Source of the DNA: Flammeovirga aprica JL-4
GTDB taxonomy: Bacteria; Bacteroidota; Bacteroidia; Cytophagales; Flammeovirgaceae
Length of the DNA stretch: 50,159 nt
NCBI RefSeq assembly: GCF_012844305.1
Contig: NZ_JABANE010000065.1
Coordinates: forward strand, 1-50,159
Direction: 5' to 3'
Part shown: positions 16,528-24,633 of the stretch, in pieces
Position numbering within the stretch: the first letter of the stretch is position 1
How the letters are laid out: every line of letters starts with the position of its first letter
Made by a program: the position numbers and the translations under genes
The notes under the pieces: generated by a model
What the model was told of the DNA's origin: nothing
Seen by the model: only the letters and a program-made list of their open reading frames with translations
Databases searched by the model: none

Positions 16528-19365
16528 TTATAGGTCCTCTTTGTCAAAAGCAACCGAAACAATACGTTCTGTCTCCTCTTTGTGTATTTTAGGGAAGCCA
16601 GTCGCTGGAGATGCTGAAGGTTTACGTGAAACTAATTTCAAGTTGATCAACTCCTCCTCGTTTCTAAATGCTCTCATAATAAAGGTCCAGTATCCCATAT
16701 TCACAGGTTCTTCTTGAACCCACTTCAATGATTTACGGTTAGAATATTTCTTTAAAATGGCATTTACTTTCTTCTCTGGGAAAGGATGGATTTGCTCCAC
16801 TCTTACAATCGCAACATCGTCACGCTTGTCTCTTTCCTTTCTCTCCAATAAGTCGTAGTAAATTTTGCCTGTGCAAAGTAGTACTTTTTCTACTTTCTTG
16901 GCATTTTTTACTGATGCATCATCATAAACTTCTTCAAATTTTCCTTTTGTAAAGTCTTCTAATGAAGAAATACACTTCGGATGACGTAACATTGACTTAG
17001 GAGTCATTACGATTAATGGCTTTCTGAAGTCCCAAGTCAACTGTCTTCTGATTGCGTGGAAGAAATTGGCAGGAGTAGTGAAGTTACCCACTACGATGTT
17101 CGACTGTGCCGCTAATTGTAAATATCTTTCAGGACGAGCGTTGGAGTGTTCTGGACCTTGTCCTTCGTAACCGTGTGGCAATAACATCACCATACCATTA
17201 CTTCTACCCCACTTACTTTCACCTGAAGTAATAAATTGGTCAATCATTGTTTGTGCACCGTTTGAGAAATCACCGAACTGTGCTTCCCAAATTGTCAATG
17301 CACCAGGATTGGCCATTGCATATCCATATTCAAAACCTAATACACCGTACTCAGAAAGTAATGAGTTGTAGATGTAGAAAGGACCTTGAAGCTTACTGAT
17401 GTTCGCTAATGAATTGTACTTCTCATTCGTCTCAGCATCGTTCAATACAGCATGACGGTGTGAAAAAGTACCACGCTGAACGTCTTGTCCTGACAAACGA
17501 ACAATATTACCATCTAAAAGCACAGAACCGTAAGCTAATAATTCAGCAGCTGCCCAGTTGAATTCCTTCTTATCGAAGAACATCTCCTTACGTTCTGCAA
17601 TTAACTTGTCGATTTGCTTTAATGGTTTGAAACCGTCAGGCACTGTTGTTAAAGCATGACCTACAGCTTCAATTGTTGTTTCTGAAATAGAAGTATCAGG
17701 AGAGTTATCGAAATCTGCTTCTTTACCTCTTTTCAATTGTTTCCATTGGATCTCTAATTCTTGAGGTCTGTATGGAAGTGGATTTTGACGTACGTTATTT
17801 AAACGATCTTGTAGCAAACGACGGAACTCTTTGTCCATTGATTTTGCTAACTGAGCGTTCATTTCACCTTGCTCGACTAATTTCTTGATGTAAATCTCAC
17901 GAGGGTTTTGGTGCTTCGCAATGATATTATAAAGCTTAGGTTGCGTGAACTTAGGCTCATCTGATTCGTTGTGTCCATGACGACGGTAACAAACCATATC
18001 AACAAAGATATCTCTGTTGTAACGTTGACGGAATTCAACCGCTAATTTCATTGCATAAGCAACTTCCTCAGGGTGGTCACCATTTACGTGAAGTACAGGA
18101 GACTCAATTAATTGAGAAACGTCTGTACAGTAGATTGATGAACGAGCGTCGTCAAAGTCAGTCGTAAAACCTACTTGGTTGTTAATCACGAAGTGGATTG
18201 TACCACCTACATCATAACCCGCAAGGTTTGACATTTGTACTGTTTCATAAACAATACCTTGACCAGCGATTGCTGCATCACCATGTATTAAGATTGGAAG
18301 AATACGTTTTGAATCTTTATCGTAGATAGAATCTACTTTCGCTCGTACCACACCTAGAACTACAGGATCAACTGCTTCTAAGTGAGATGGGTTTGGTGAT
18401 AAGTCCAAACGTACTTTCTTACCATTATGTGTTTCAATTTGAGAAGAGAAACCTAAGTGATATTTCACATCACCGTCTCCCATTGTTTCTTCTGGTACTG
18501 CTTGACCTTCGAATTCGTTGAATACTTCTTCATAAGTCTTACCCATGACGTTCGTCAATACATTCAAACGACCACGGTGTGCCATACCGATTACTACTTC
18601 CTCTACTCCAAGATCAGCACCTGTAAAGATTGCTGTATCTAATCCGGCGATTGTTGATTCACCACCTTCAAGAGAGAAACGCTTTTGTCCAACATATTTT
18701 GTATGAAGGAAGTTTTCGAATACTACAGCTTCGTTTAGCTTGCTAAGAATTCTTTTCTTGTCCTCTTGTGAGAACTCATGACCAGGATACTCGTTTTCAA
18801 TTTTGTCTTTGATCCAAGCCAATACTTCTGGCTCACGAATCGACATAAATTCAAAACCGATTTTACCGTAATAGATTTTTTTCAATCTCTCTACGATATC
18901 CTTCAAAGGAACAGTTCCCATTCCTAAATAAGAACCTGCTGAGAATTTAGTATTCAGATCAGCATTAGAAAGACCAAAGTCTTCTAAATCCAATAGTGCT
19001 TTTCTATCCTTTCTCTTACGAACTGGGTTCGTATCAGAAAGCAAGTGAGCTCTAGAACGGTAAGCGTTAATCAACTGTCTTACCGCAACTTCTTTTTGAA
19101 GCATTTCTTCTGAAATACCTCCAGTAGCCTTAGAAGCTACTCCGTTTGAGTGGGATGCTTTGTTGTCCAGTTCAGGGTTTTCTCCGAATTTCTCAATAGA
19201 AAATTCAAAACCCTCAAAAAATCTGCTCCAAGACTCGTCAATTGAGCTTGGATCTTGCTTATACGACTCGTACATCTGTTCGATGTAGTCTCCATGAGCG
19301 TTAGCGATATAAGAATACTTGTCCATGTGTTTGTTGAGGTTATTTACTTGCTCCGGGACAAACAT
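16528..19365 (-). CDS. sucA: 2-oxoglutarate dehydrogenase E1 (thiamine diphosphate-dependent)
   Basis: A 945-residue E1 that decarboxylates 2-oxoglutarate and succinylates the E2 lipoyl arm. The N-terminal E2-binding stretch 'YIEQMYESYKQDPSSIDESW' is typical. Catalytic-domain markers include 'GMAHRGRLNVL', 'HLGFSS', 'LSPNPSHLEAVDPVVLG', the ThDP region 'GDAAIAGQGIVYE' with 'INNQVGFTT', 'YRRHGHNESDEP' and, in the pyrimidine domain, 'EAQFGDFSNGAQ' and 'LLPHGYEGQGPEHSNARPER'. The longest frame starts at 19365; homologues usually begin at the 'MDKYSYIAN' Met 13 codons later (19326), so that start is equally plausible. First gene of the sucA-GNAT-sucB operon. Confidence 0.96.
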   Translation of the reverse strand: MFVPEQVNNLNKHMDKYSYIANAHGDYIEQMYESYKQDPSSIDESWSRFFEGFEFSIEKFGENPELDNKASHSNGVASKATGGISEEMLQKEVAVRQLINAYRSRAHLLSDTNPVRKRKDRKALLDLEDFGLSNADLNTKFSAGSYLGMGTVPLKDIVERLKKIYYGKIGFEFMSIREPEVLAWIKDKIENEYPGHEFSQEDKKRILSKLNEAVVFENFLHTKYVGQKRFSLEGGESTIAGLDTAIFTGADLGVEEVVIGMAHRGRLNVLTNVMGKTYEEVFNEFEGQAVPEETMGDGDVKYHLGFSSQIETHNGKKVRLDLSPNPSHLEAVDPVVLGVVRAKVDSIYDKDSKRILPILIHGDAAIAGQGIVYETVQMSNLAGYDVGGTIHFVINNQVGFTTDFDDARSSIYCTDVSQLIESPVLHVNGDHPEEVAYAMKLAVEFRQRYNRDIFVDMVCYRRHGHNESDEPKFTQPKLYNIIAKHQNPREIYIKKLVEQGEMNAQLAKSMDKEFRRLLQDRLNNVRQNPLPYRPQELEIQWKQLKRGKEADFDNSPDTSISETTIEAVGHALTTVPDGFKPLKQIDKLIAERKEMFFDKKEFNWAAAELLAYGSVLLDGNIVRLSGQDVQRGTFSHRHAVLNDAETNEKYNSLANISKLQGPFYIYNSLLSEYGVLGFEYGYAMANPGALTIWEAQFGDFSNGAQTMIDQFITSGESKWGRSNGMVMLLPHGYEGQGPEHSNARPERYLQLAAQSNIVVGNFTTPANFFHAIRRQLTWDFRKPLIVMTPKSMLRHPKCISSLEDFTKGKFEEVYDDASVKNAKKVEKVLLCTGKIYYDLLERKERDKRDDVAIVRVEQIHPFPEKKVNAILKKYSNRKSLKWVQEEPVNMGYWTFIMRAFRNEEELINLKLVSRKPSASPATGFPKIHKEETERIVSVAFDKEDL

Positions 19366-19592
19366 ACTAAAACAATTTTATTTATAATATTTGTTTAAGC
19401 AATTACTCAAATATTACTTATTGATTATAATTTTAATTATTATTCACTTCTATACACATTATTTACTTCAATTTATTATGCAATAATTACAAATTTTTAA
19501 AATTATACAGATTCTCATGACTTGTTTTTAAGAGGTGTTTATTGAAATTCAGAAAATAAGTAAATATTTCAATTACTAATTTTTCCACACAC

Positions 19593-19628
19593 AAAAAAGC
19601 ACCCTTATTTTCATAGATAAGAGTGCTT
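19593..19628 (-). terminator. Terminator of the T9SS-sorted protein gene
   Basis: The arms GCACCCTTAT and ATAAGAGTGC pair as a 10-bp stem with one G-T pair. On the minus strand the stem ends in six T residues. It lies about 25 bp past the stop codon at 19652. The rest of 19366-19592 is very A+T-rich and must hold the sucA promoter, which I could not define. Confidence 0.75.
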
Positions 19629-19651
19629 GATTTATGATAAAAGTTTCCTTT

Positions 19652-21034
19652 CTAGTTCATTAAAACTTTCTGTTTAAATTTTTCTTTCCCGGCCATCACT
19701 GAAAGTATATAAAATCCGTTATTTGAAGCTACTGGCATCATAAACTGATGGTGGGAATTGCCCTCAATGGATAAACTTTCCTGTTTTAAAATTTCACCAT
19801 TTAAGTTAAATAACTGAATAACTACTGATTTAAGACCGTTTGAATTTGAAAATAAAATATGCACAGGTTGTCCTTGTATAACTTCATTTGGAAAAGCTTG
19901 TATTTGGAAAGTCCCATTAGAAATTTCATTGTTCAATACACCTAAAATCTCATAAGAATCATCCAAATCATATTGTACCAGTCTGTAGTATTTATACTCA
20001 CTTGGTTGAATTAAAAATTCATAATCAGTCGTAACAGTTGTATTACCTTGACCGTCAATTTCAGCTAATTCTTTCCAATTATTTTTGGTATCAGATCCTT
20101 CGATTATAAAATGAGAGCTATTTTGCTCAGAAGCTGTGGACCATTTCATCAAAAAACCATCTTCTGTTTGAAGCCCGAATAAAGAGATCAGTTCAACGGG
20201 AAGAAGGCCTCCGCTTGCTTCAATTGTCTCACATACAGAACTACCACCATCATCACAACCACTACCTGCGGTAAAGGTCCCTGAAATTTGAATTTTGGAA
20301 GACAAATCACCAATAATAGCTTGGTTTACAAAATCAATACTTCCTCCAACTGTCATAGAAGCACCACTTGCCACTTCAACAGCATTATAGCTATTACCAT
20401 TAGCATCAGGAATAATCCAATCACCTGAAATATTAAAACTACCCGCAGTAACATTCAAATCTGTAGATGACATTGTAAAATCACCTGTGATATAAGTATT
20501 ACCTGTATTATTAAAAGTTTTTGACCCACCTCCAGGGAAAGTTAATCCTCCTTGGAAATTAAGCGTTCCATCGTTATTTATAACAGATTGATCATTTGTG
20601 ATACTTACAGCTGAGGTTACTGTTAATGACCCTCCACTACTAACAGTAATTGTCACTTTATTATTACCACTTATAGTCGTAGCATTTACTACTCCACTTG
20701 ACCCAATTGTAAGTTCAGATCCGTTACTATTTGATGTAAAAGTCAAACCTGTAATCCCCTCCGAAACAAGATCGAATTGAATATTTACAGCATTTTTTTT
20801 CCACTCACCTGAATTACCAAATTGAATAATATCACCTGATGTTGGATAACTTTCTTTCTGATCAGTCGCATCAATCACTACCCAATCGGTATTCTTCCAA
20901 TCATCAAAGTCATAAAAAAAAGCAGTTCCCTCATTTACTGCATTTGGTCTGAATGTAGCACCAGAAACGGCTTGAGAAAATGAAATAAAAAGTACAGTGA
21001 TTAAGTACAAGCAATTTAGATTTAAGGCGTTCAT
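19652..21034 (-). CDS. Secreted surface protein with T9SS type A sorting domain
   Basis: A 460-residue protein with a signal peptide (about residues 1-25, ending AVSGA). The central part (about 90-270) is a Ser/Thr/Asn/Gly-rich repetitive beta region with recurring 'G-x-L-x-V/I-S/T' strands, like the solenoid or pectin-lyase-like parts of adhesins. Then comes the segment 'LPVELISLFGLQTEDGFLMKW...ASEQNSSHFIIEGS' that commonly precedes sorting domains in Bacteroidota. The last 80 residues ('IQAFPNEVIQGQPVHI', 'VIQLFNLNGEILKQES', 'NGFYILSVMAGKEKFKQKVL') form the T9SS C-terminal domain, so the protein is exported by PorSS and probably anchored on the surface. Only 6 bp separate the ATG from the T tract of a 22-bp hairpin. 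Confidence 0.8.
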   Translation of the reverse strand: MNALNLNCLYLITVLFISFSQAVSGATFRPNAVNEGTAFFYDFDDWKNTDWVVIDATDQKESYPTSGDIIQFGNSGEWKKNAVNIQFDLVSEGITGLTFTSNSNGSELTIGSSGVVNATTISGNNKVTITVSSGGSLTVTSAVSITNDQSVINNDGTLNFQGGLTFPGGGSKTFNNTGNTYITGDFTMSSTDLNVTAGSFNISGDWIIPDANGNSYNAVEVASGASMTVGGSIDFVNQAIIGDLSSKIQISGTFTAGSGCDDGGSSVCETIEASGGLLPVELISLFGLQTEDGFLMKWSTASEQNSSHFIIEGSDTKNNWKELAEIDGQGNTTVTTDYEFLIQPSEYKYYRLVQYDLDDSYEILGVLNNEISNGTFQIQAFPNEVIQGQPVHILFSNSNGLKSVVIQLFNLNGEILKQESLSIEGNSHHQFMMPVASNNGFYILSVMAGKEKFKQKVLMN

Positions 21035-21040
21035 TAATTT

Positions 21041-21096
21041 AAAAAAGGTTGATTCACATTTAGTTTAAAACCTCTAAACTAAATGTGAATCAACCT
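21041..21096 (-). terminator. Perfect 22-bp hairpin with T tract immediately before a start codon
   Basis: Positions 21046-21067 and 21075-21096 are perfect inverted repeats of 22 bp around a 7-nt loop. On the minus strand the stem is followed by six T residues (21046-21041) and then, six bases later, by the ATG of the T9SS-protein gene (21034). By structure it is a strong intrinsic terminator for the decayed gene upstream. By position it forms part of the leader of the T9SS-protein gene, so it could also act as an attenuator. Confidence 0.8.
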
Positions 21097-21194
21097 CTTA
21101 CAAAGTTTCAAACCCTCAAAACAACGGCTTGTAACATTATGTCACCGCACCTTCTATATTATCTCTAACTATGTAATTTTCAGTAATAGTTAAA

Positions 21195-21420
21195 TTATTT
21201 GATTAGCAACTTTTCATTGTGCTTTCTACCCCCGATCATTACGCTCATCACATAATACCCACTCTTTAATGCATTAGGTACTTTATATTGGTAAACAGAT
21301 GACTCATAATCCGGTAAAGAAAGATAATCCATTAGGTTTCCATTCAGATCAAAAAGTCTGATTGACAATGTAATTCTTGAACCTCCATTTACAGTTAATA
21401 CACCTATTGAGTAAATTGTT
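21195..21420 (-). pseudogene. Frameshifted C-terminal remnant of a T9SS-sorted protein
   Basis: Reading the minus strand from about 21420 to the TAA at 21195-21197 gives the end of a T9SS sorting domain. In one frame the pieces are 'LFDLNGNLMDYLSL' and 'LKSGYYVMSVMIGGRKHNEK', then 'LLIK' and stop. These parallel 'LFNLNGEILKQES' and 'NGFYILSVMAGKEKFKQKVL' of the neighbouring intact gene. The preceding strand '(V)NGGSRITLSI' is readable only in another frame, so about one extra base has been gained near 21360. No start codon or N-terminal body exists; 21421-21626 shows nothing coding, only A+T-rich DNA and a small palindrome GAGTAAA-N3-TTTACTC (21410-21426) at the break. The terminator at 21041-21096 probably belonged to this gene. 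Confidence 0.7.
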
Positions 21421-21626
21421 TACTCTATCTAGTTTAAAAGTCCTAATCTTAAATCCCTTAATTAATTGATAAAGTCAGTTCACTTTTAAAAAAAGGAATA
21501 GCAATTCTATTTTGACAAAATATTTAAACCTTAAAACAACTCAGAAGAGTGATATTTAATAAATACTTTTCTATATTTAAATTAGTAAGATCTATTCAAT
21601 CTATAATCACCATTAAAAGCACCTGA

Positions 21627-22736
21627 ATGATTCGTCATTTTCTACTTTTTTTTATTCTATTTATATCTACTTCTTCCATTGCTCAAGAAAACGGTCTCAG
21701 TGATAGAAAGAAAATTCTTGAAAATCATATTTTGAGAGTTGGCGTAAGAGAGGACCCTCCTTTTGTTATCAAGAGTGTGGATGGATCTTTTTATGGCTTA
21801 AGTATTGACCTTTGGCATATGGTGGCTGAAGATTTACATTTAGTATATGAATTCGTAGAGTACAAGCATATGCCAGGCTTGATTTTAGCACTTTCAAGAA
21901 GACAGATTGATATTTCCGCCAATCCTATGCCTGTTAGTTCAACAAGAATCCGTCAGCTGGATGTGACTTATCCTTTTATGACGACTTCCTTAGGCGTAGT
22001 AGTGAAAAAAAATGAACAGGATCAAATCACGCTTTTCTTCAGCAACCTTTTTTCTATAGGTTTTATGAAGCTATTCTTTACGTTGATTGTGATTGTATTC
22101 TTATTTGGGACTCTGGTTTGGTGGGTAGAGAAAAAATACAATACTTCTGATTTTAGAGATGGGATTGATGGCGTAATGGATGGTATTTGGTGGTCTACGG
22201 TAACAATTACTACTGTGGGGTATGGTGATAAAACTCCAAAAACTACTTTAGGAAGAGTAATTTCTATGGTTTGGATGTTTGTCGCGATCAGTTTGATTTC
22301 AAGTTTTACGGCAACAATCACCTCTACTTTAACAATTAATCAGTTAGAAGCTCAAATTAAATCCATTTCTGATTTAAGAAAAATGAAAGGACAAATTGGT
22401 GTTACAGCTCACTCTGGTGCGGAGAGTTATTTATTAAAACATCAAATCAACCCTGCCACTTTTGTCAATCCAGATGAAGGACTAGATGCTTTGAATAATG
22501 GTGAGATTATCGCTTTTGTACATGACAAACCTATTATGCGTCACGTCATCAAAGAAAGAGGTGCTAGTAATTTATTTGAGATCTCTCCAGCCAACTTCAA
22601 GCAAAACTACTATTCTTTCTTTATGCCAAGAAACAGTAAGATGTACAAAAAGATCAATTCCGAAATTGTGGATAATATTGATAAGGATTCATGGCATCGC
22701 TTACTGAAAAAATACAATATGGATGACATCAACTAA
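21627..22736 (+). CDS. Prokaryotic glutamate-receptor-type potassium channel (GluR0-like)
   Basis: A 369-residue membrane receptor-channel. Order: signal peptide (1-19, SSIA-Q), first ligand-binding lobe of the periplasmic amino-acid-binding fold (about 33-125, 'LRVGVREDPPFVI...GLSIDLW'), TM1 (about 147-168), pore loop with the potassium selectivity filter Thr-Val-Gly-Tyr-Gly-Asp (196-201), TM2 (about 210-236), then the second binding lobe (about 243-360, 'GVTAHSGAESYLL'). The pore inserted between two substrate-binding lobes is the architecture of bacterial ionotropic glutamate receptors such as Synechocystis GluR0. It should be a homotetrameric, ligand-gated potassium channel; the ligand (perhaps an amino acid) is not known. 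The YraN gene begins inside its last codons. Confidence 0.88.
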   Translation: MIRHFLLFFILFISTSSIAQENGLSDRKKILENHILRVGVREDPPFVIKSVDGSFYGLSIDLWHMVAEDLHLVYEFVEYKHMPGLILALSRRQIDISANPMPVSSTRIRQLDVTYPFMTTSLGVVVKKNEQDQITLFFSNLFSIGFMKLFFTLIVIVFLFGTLVWWVEKKYNTSDFRDGIDGVMDGIWWSTVTITTVGYGDKTPKTTLGRVISMVWMFVAISLISSFTATITSTLTINQLEAQIKSISDLRKMKGQIGVTAHSGAESYLLKHQINPATFVNPDEGLDALNNGEIIAFVHDKPIMRHVIKERGASNLFEISPANFKQNYYSFFMPRNSKMYKKINSEIVDNIDKDSWHRLLKKYNMDDIN

Positions 22737-23091
22737 AACTCAAAAACAGCAAACTGGAACCCAAGGTGAGAATATTGCCACCGATTTTTTAATTCAAAAA
22801 GGATACAAAATCCTTGAACGTAATTACAGGCACAAAAGAAATGAGATCGATATTATCTGTCAGAAAGGTAATTTTTTAGTCTTTGTTGAAGTTAAAACAC
22901 GAAAAAGTAAATCATTCGGCAACCCCGAAGAACATGTCTCCAAAAAACAAATCAATTGTATCCAAAAAGCTTCAGTTCAATACCAAAATGAATATAGTGG
23001 TACCTTTTTACTGGTAAGGTATGACATTATCAGCCTCATTATGAACAAGAATGAAGTCTTGGAAATTCTACATTTAGAAGATGCCTTCTAA
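22723..23091 (+). CDS. YraN/UPF0102-family PD-(D/E)XK protein
   Basis: A 122-residue protein of the YraN family, which has an endonuclease-like fold resembling Holliday-junction resolvases. The N-terminal 'GTQGENIATDFLIQKGYKIL' and the nuclease core 'NEIDIICQKGNFLVFVEVKTR' (Asp, then Glu-x-Lys) are characteristic. It overlaps the end of the channel gene by 14 bp in another frame, suggesting co-transcription without implying shared function. The 204 bp after it show no gene; they carry an A+T-only potential stem at about 23091-23110 and presumably the promoter of the SWIM operon. Confidence 0.88.
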   Translation: MTSTKTQKQQTGTQGENIATDFLIQKGYKILERNYRHKRNEIDIICQKGNFLVFVEVKTRKSKSFGNPEEHVSKKQINCIQKASVQYQNEYSGTFLLVRYDIISLIMNKNEVLEILHLEDAF

Positions 23092-23295
23092 TTTTTTTTG
23101 AAAAAATTTCAACTACGTAATCACTTTACGTTCTCCCCCTCTTACTTTGTAGTATCAAAAAAATACAAATCACCTTTATCAAACGGGTAAAGTCATTTGT
23201 TATACATTTTAAAACTATTATTTTGAACTATAATACTGGATAAAACATTTTAAATACCATACAGCAATAAAGCACACTAAGCAACGACTCAAAGC

Positions 23296-24633
23296 ATGAA
23301 TATAACGGAAGAATATATTCAATCTATAGCTCCAACGACTACAGCATTTGGTGCGGGAAAAAAGTTATCAATTCCTGCAAAGTGGCTGTCTTATGGAAAA
23401 AGTGAAAGAGGGCTATGGGGAGAATTAAAAGGAAGTGGTAAAAAACCATATAGAACTCAAATCGACACGGTTGATTTTGCATACAAATGCTCTTGTCCTT
23501 CGAGGCAGTTTCCTTGCAAACATGGAATAGCTTTAATGCTTTTATATGTAGGTTTAGACGGAAAAGTGGAGGAGAAAGATGAACCCGAATGGGTAAAAGA
23601 ATGGCTGGATAAACGTACCGTCAAAAAGGAGAAAGTAACCGAAAAGGAAGAGCTAACGGAAGAGGACATTACTAAAAAGAATAATAATAAACTAAAAACT
23701 GAAGCAAAGCGATTTGCAGAAGTGCAATCGGGTGTTGAAGAACTAGAACTCTGGCTGAAAGACATGGTTCGTATAGGTTTTCTAGAATTACCTAATCAAA
23801 GAAAGAAGATTGATGCATTATCTAAAAGAATGATTGATGCTAAAGCAAATCGTCTCTCGAATTGGGTTAGATCTTATGCGGAACTGAACTTCAACAATGA
23901 GCAGGTATGGAGAGAAGAAGCCATGCGAACTACAGCAAAGTTGTTTCTCCTGATCAAAACATTTAACAACTATAATCAACTTTCCCCTTTATGGCAGCAA
24001 ACTATTAAAACGCTAGTGGGGTGGAACCAATCAACCAAAGAATTAATCAATGATCCAGAAGCTGAAAGTTTGGAAGATCATTGGTTAGTAGTAGGCCAGG
24101 AAACTACAGAAAGAGACGGCATTACTACTCAAAAAAGTTGGTTATTGGGCTTGCAGACTAACAGAAATGCGTTAATTCTTAGCTTTAAAACCAATTACTC
24201 TAACTTTGACCACTCCCTTTCAACAGGAATGCTGTTTGAAGGAACACTGAAGTTCTTTCCTTCCATCACTCCGTTGAGGGCTGTGGTTTCAAAGCAAAAT
24301 TTTAACCTGAAAGAGCTCAAAGTACTACCTGACTTCATGGATAACATGAATGAAATCTATCAGTTGAGAGCTGAAACTTTAAAGAAAAACCCTTGGGAAT
24401 TAGAACAATTAGTCTGTCTGAAATCTGTTCAATTAGTACTTCAAGAAAAAGGCAACTTAATTTGTGATACTTTTCAAAACTATATTCCTATTGAAGACGA
24501 CTGCCCTGAGGATGTACTCTTGAATTGGTATGCTTTAGAAGGCTCCTCTCCTGCACATATTGTAGGCTTATTTAGGAATGGTAAACTATTACCACTTGGA
24601 CTTTTTAATCAACAGAAATACCTCAAATTATAA
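23296..24633 (+). CDS. SWIM zinc-finger protein (YehQ-like), first gene of the MoxR-VWA operon
   Basis: A 445-residue cytoplasmic protein whose N-terminal part carries a SWIM zinc finger: Cys65-x-Cys67...Cys74-x-His76 in 'YKCSCPSRQFPCKH'. SWIM domains bind DNA or proteins. A charged Lys/Glu stretch (about 98-135) links it to a helical region (about 140-330) and a C-terminal part I do not recognise. In many bacteria this protein type sits beside a MoxR ATPase, DUF5691, DUF5682 and a VWA protein, as here. Its stop codon and the next start share an A (TAATG), so translation of the two is coupled. Confidence 0.85.
   Translation: MNITEEYIQSIAPTTTAFGAGKKLSIPAKWLSYGKSERGLWGELKGSGKKPYRTQIDTVDFAYKCSCPSRQFPCKHGIALMLLYVGLDGKVEEKDEPEWVKEWLDKRTVKKEKVTEKEELTEEDITKKNNNKLKTEAKRFAEVQSGVEELELWLKDMVRIGFLELPNQRKKIDALSKRMIDAKANRLSNWVRSYAELNFNNEQVWREEAMRTTAKLFLLIKTFNNYNQLSPLWQQTIKTLVGWNQSTKELINDPEAESLEDHWLVVGQETTERDGITTQKSWLLGLQTNRNALILSFKTNYSNFDHSLSTGMLFEGTLKFFPSITPLRAVVSKQNFNLKELKVLPDFMDNMNEIYQLRAETLKKNPWELEQLVCLKSVQLVLQEKGNLICDTFQNYIPIEDDCPEDVLLNWYALEGSSPAHIVGLFRNGKLLPLGLFNQQKYLKL

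Noticed and set aside
21459..21480. AATTGATAAAG similar to the LytTR half-site near the T9SS remnant
   Set aside because: There is no second half-site 21 bp away, so it is treated as chance in A+T-rich DNA.
23092..23295. Possible promoter or terminator between the YraN gene and the SWIM operon
   Set aside because: Only an A/T stem is visible and no TAnnTTTG box fits, so I do not call a site.
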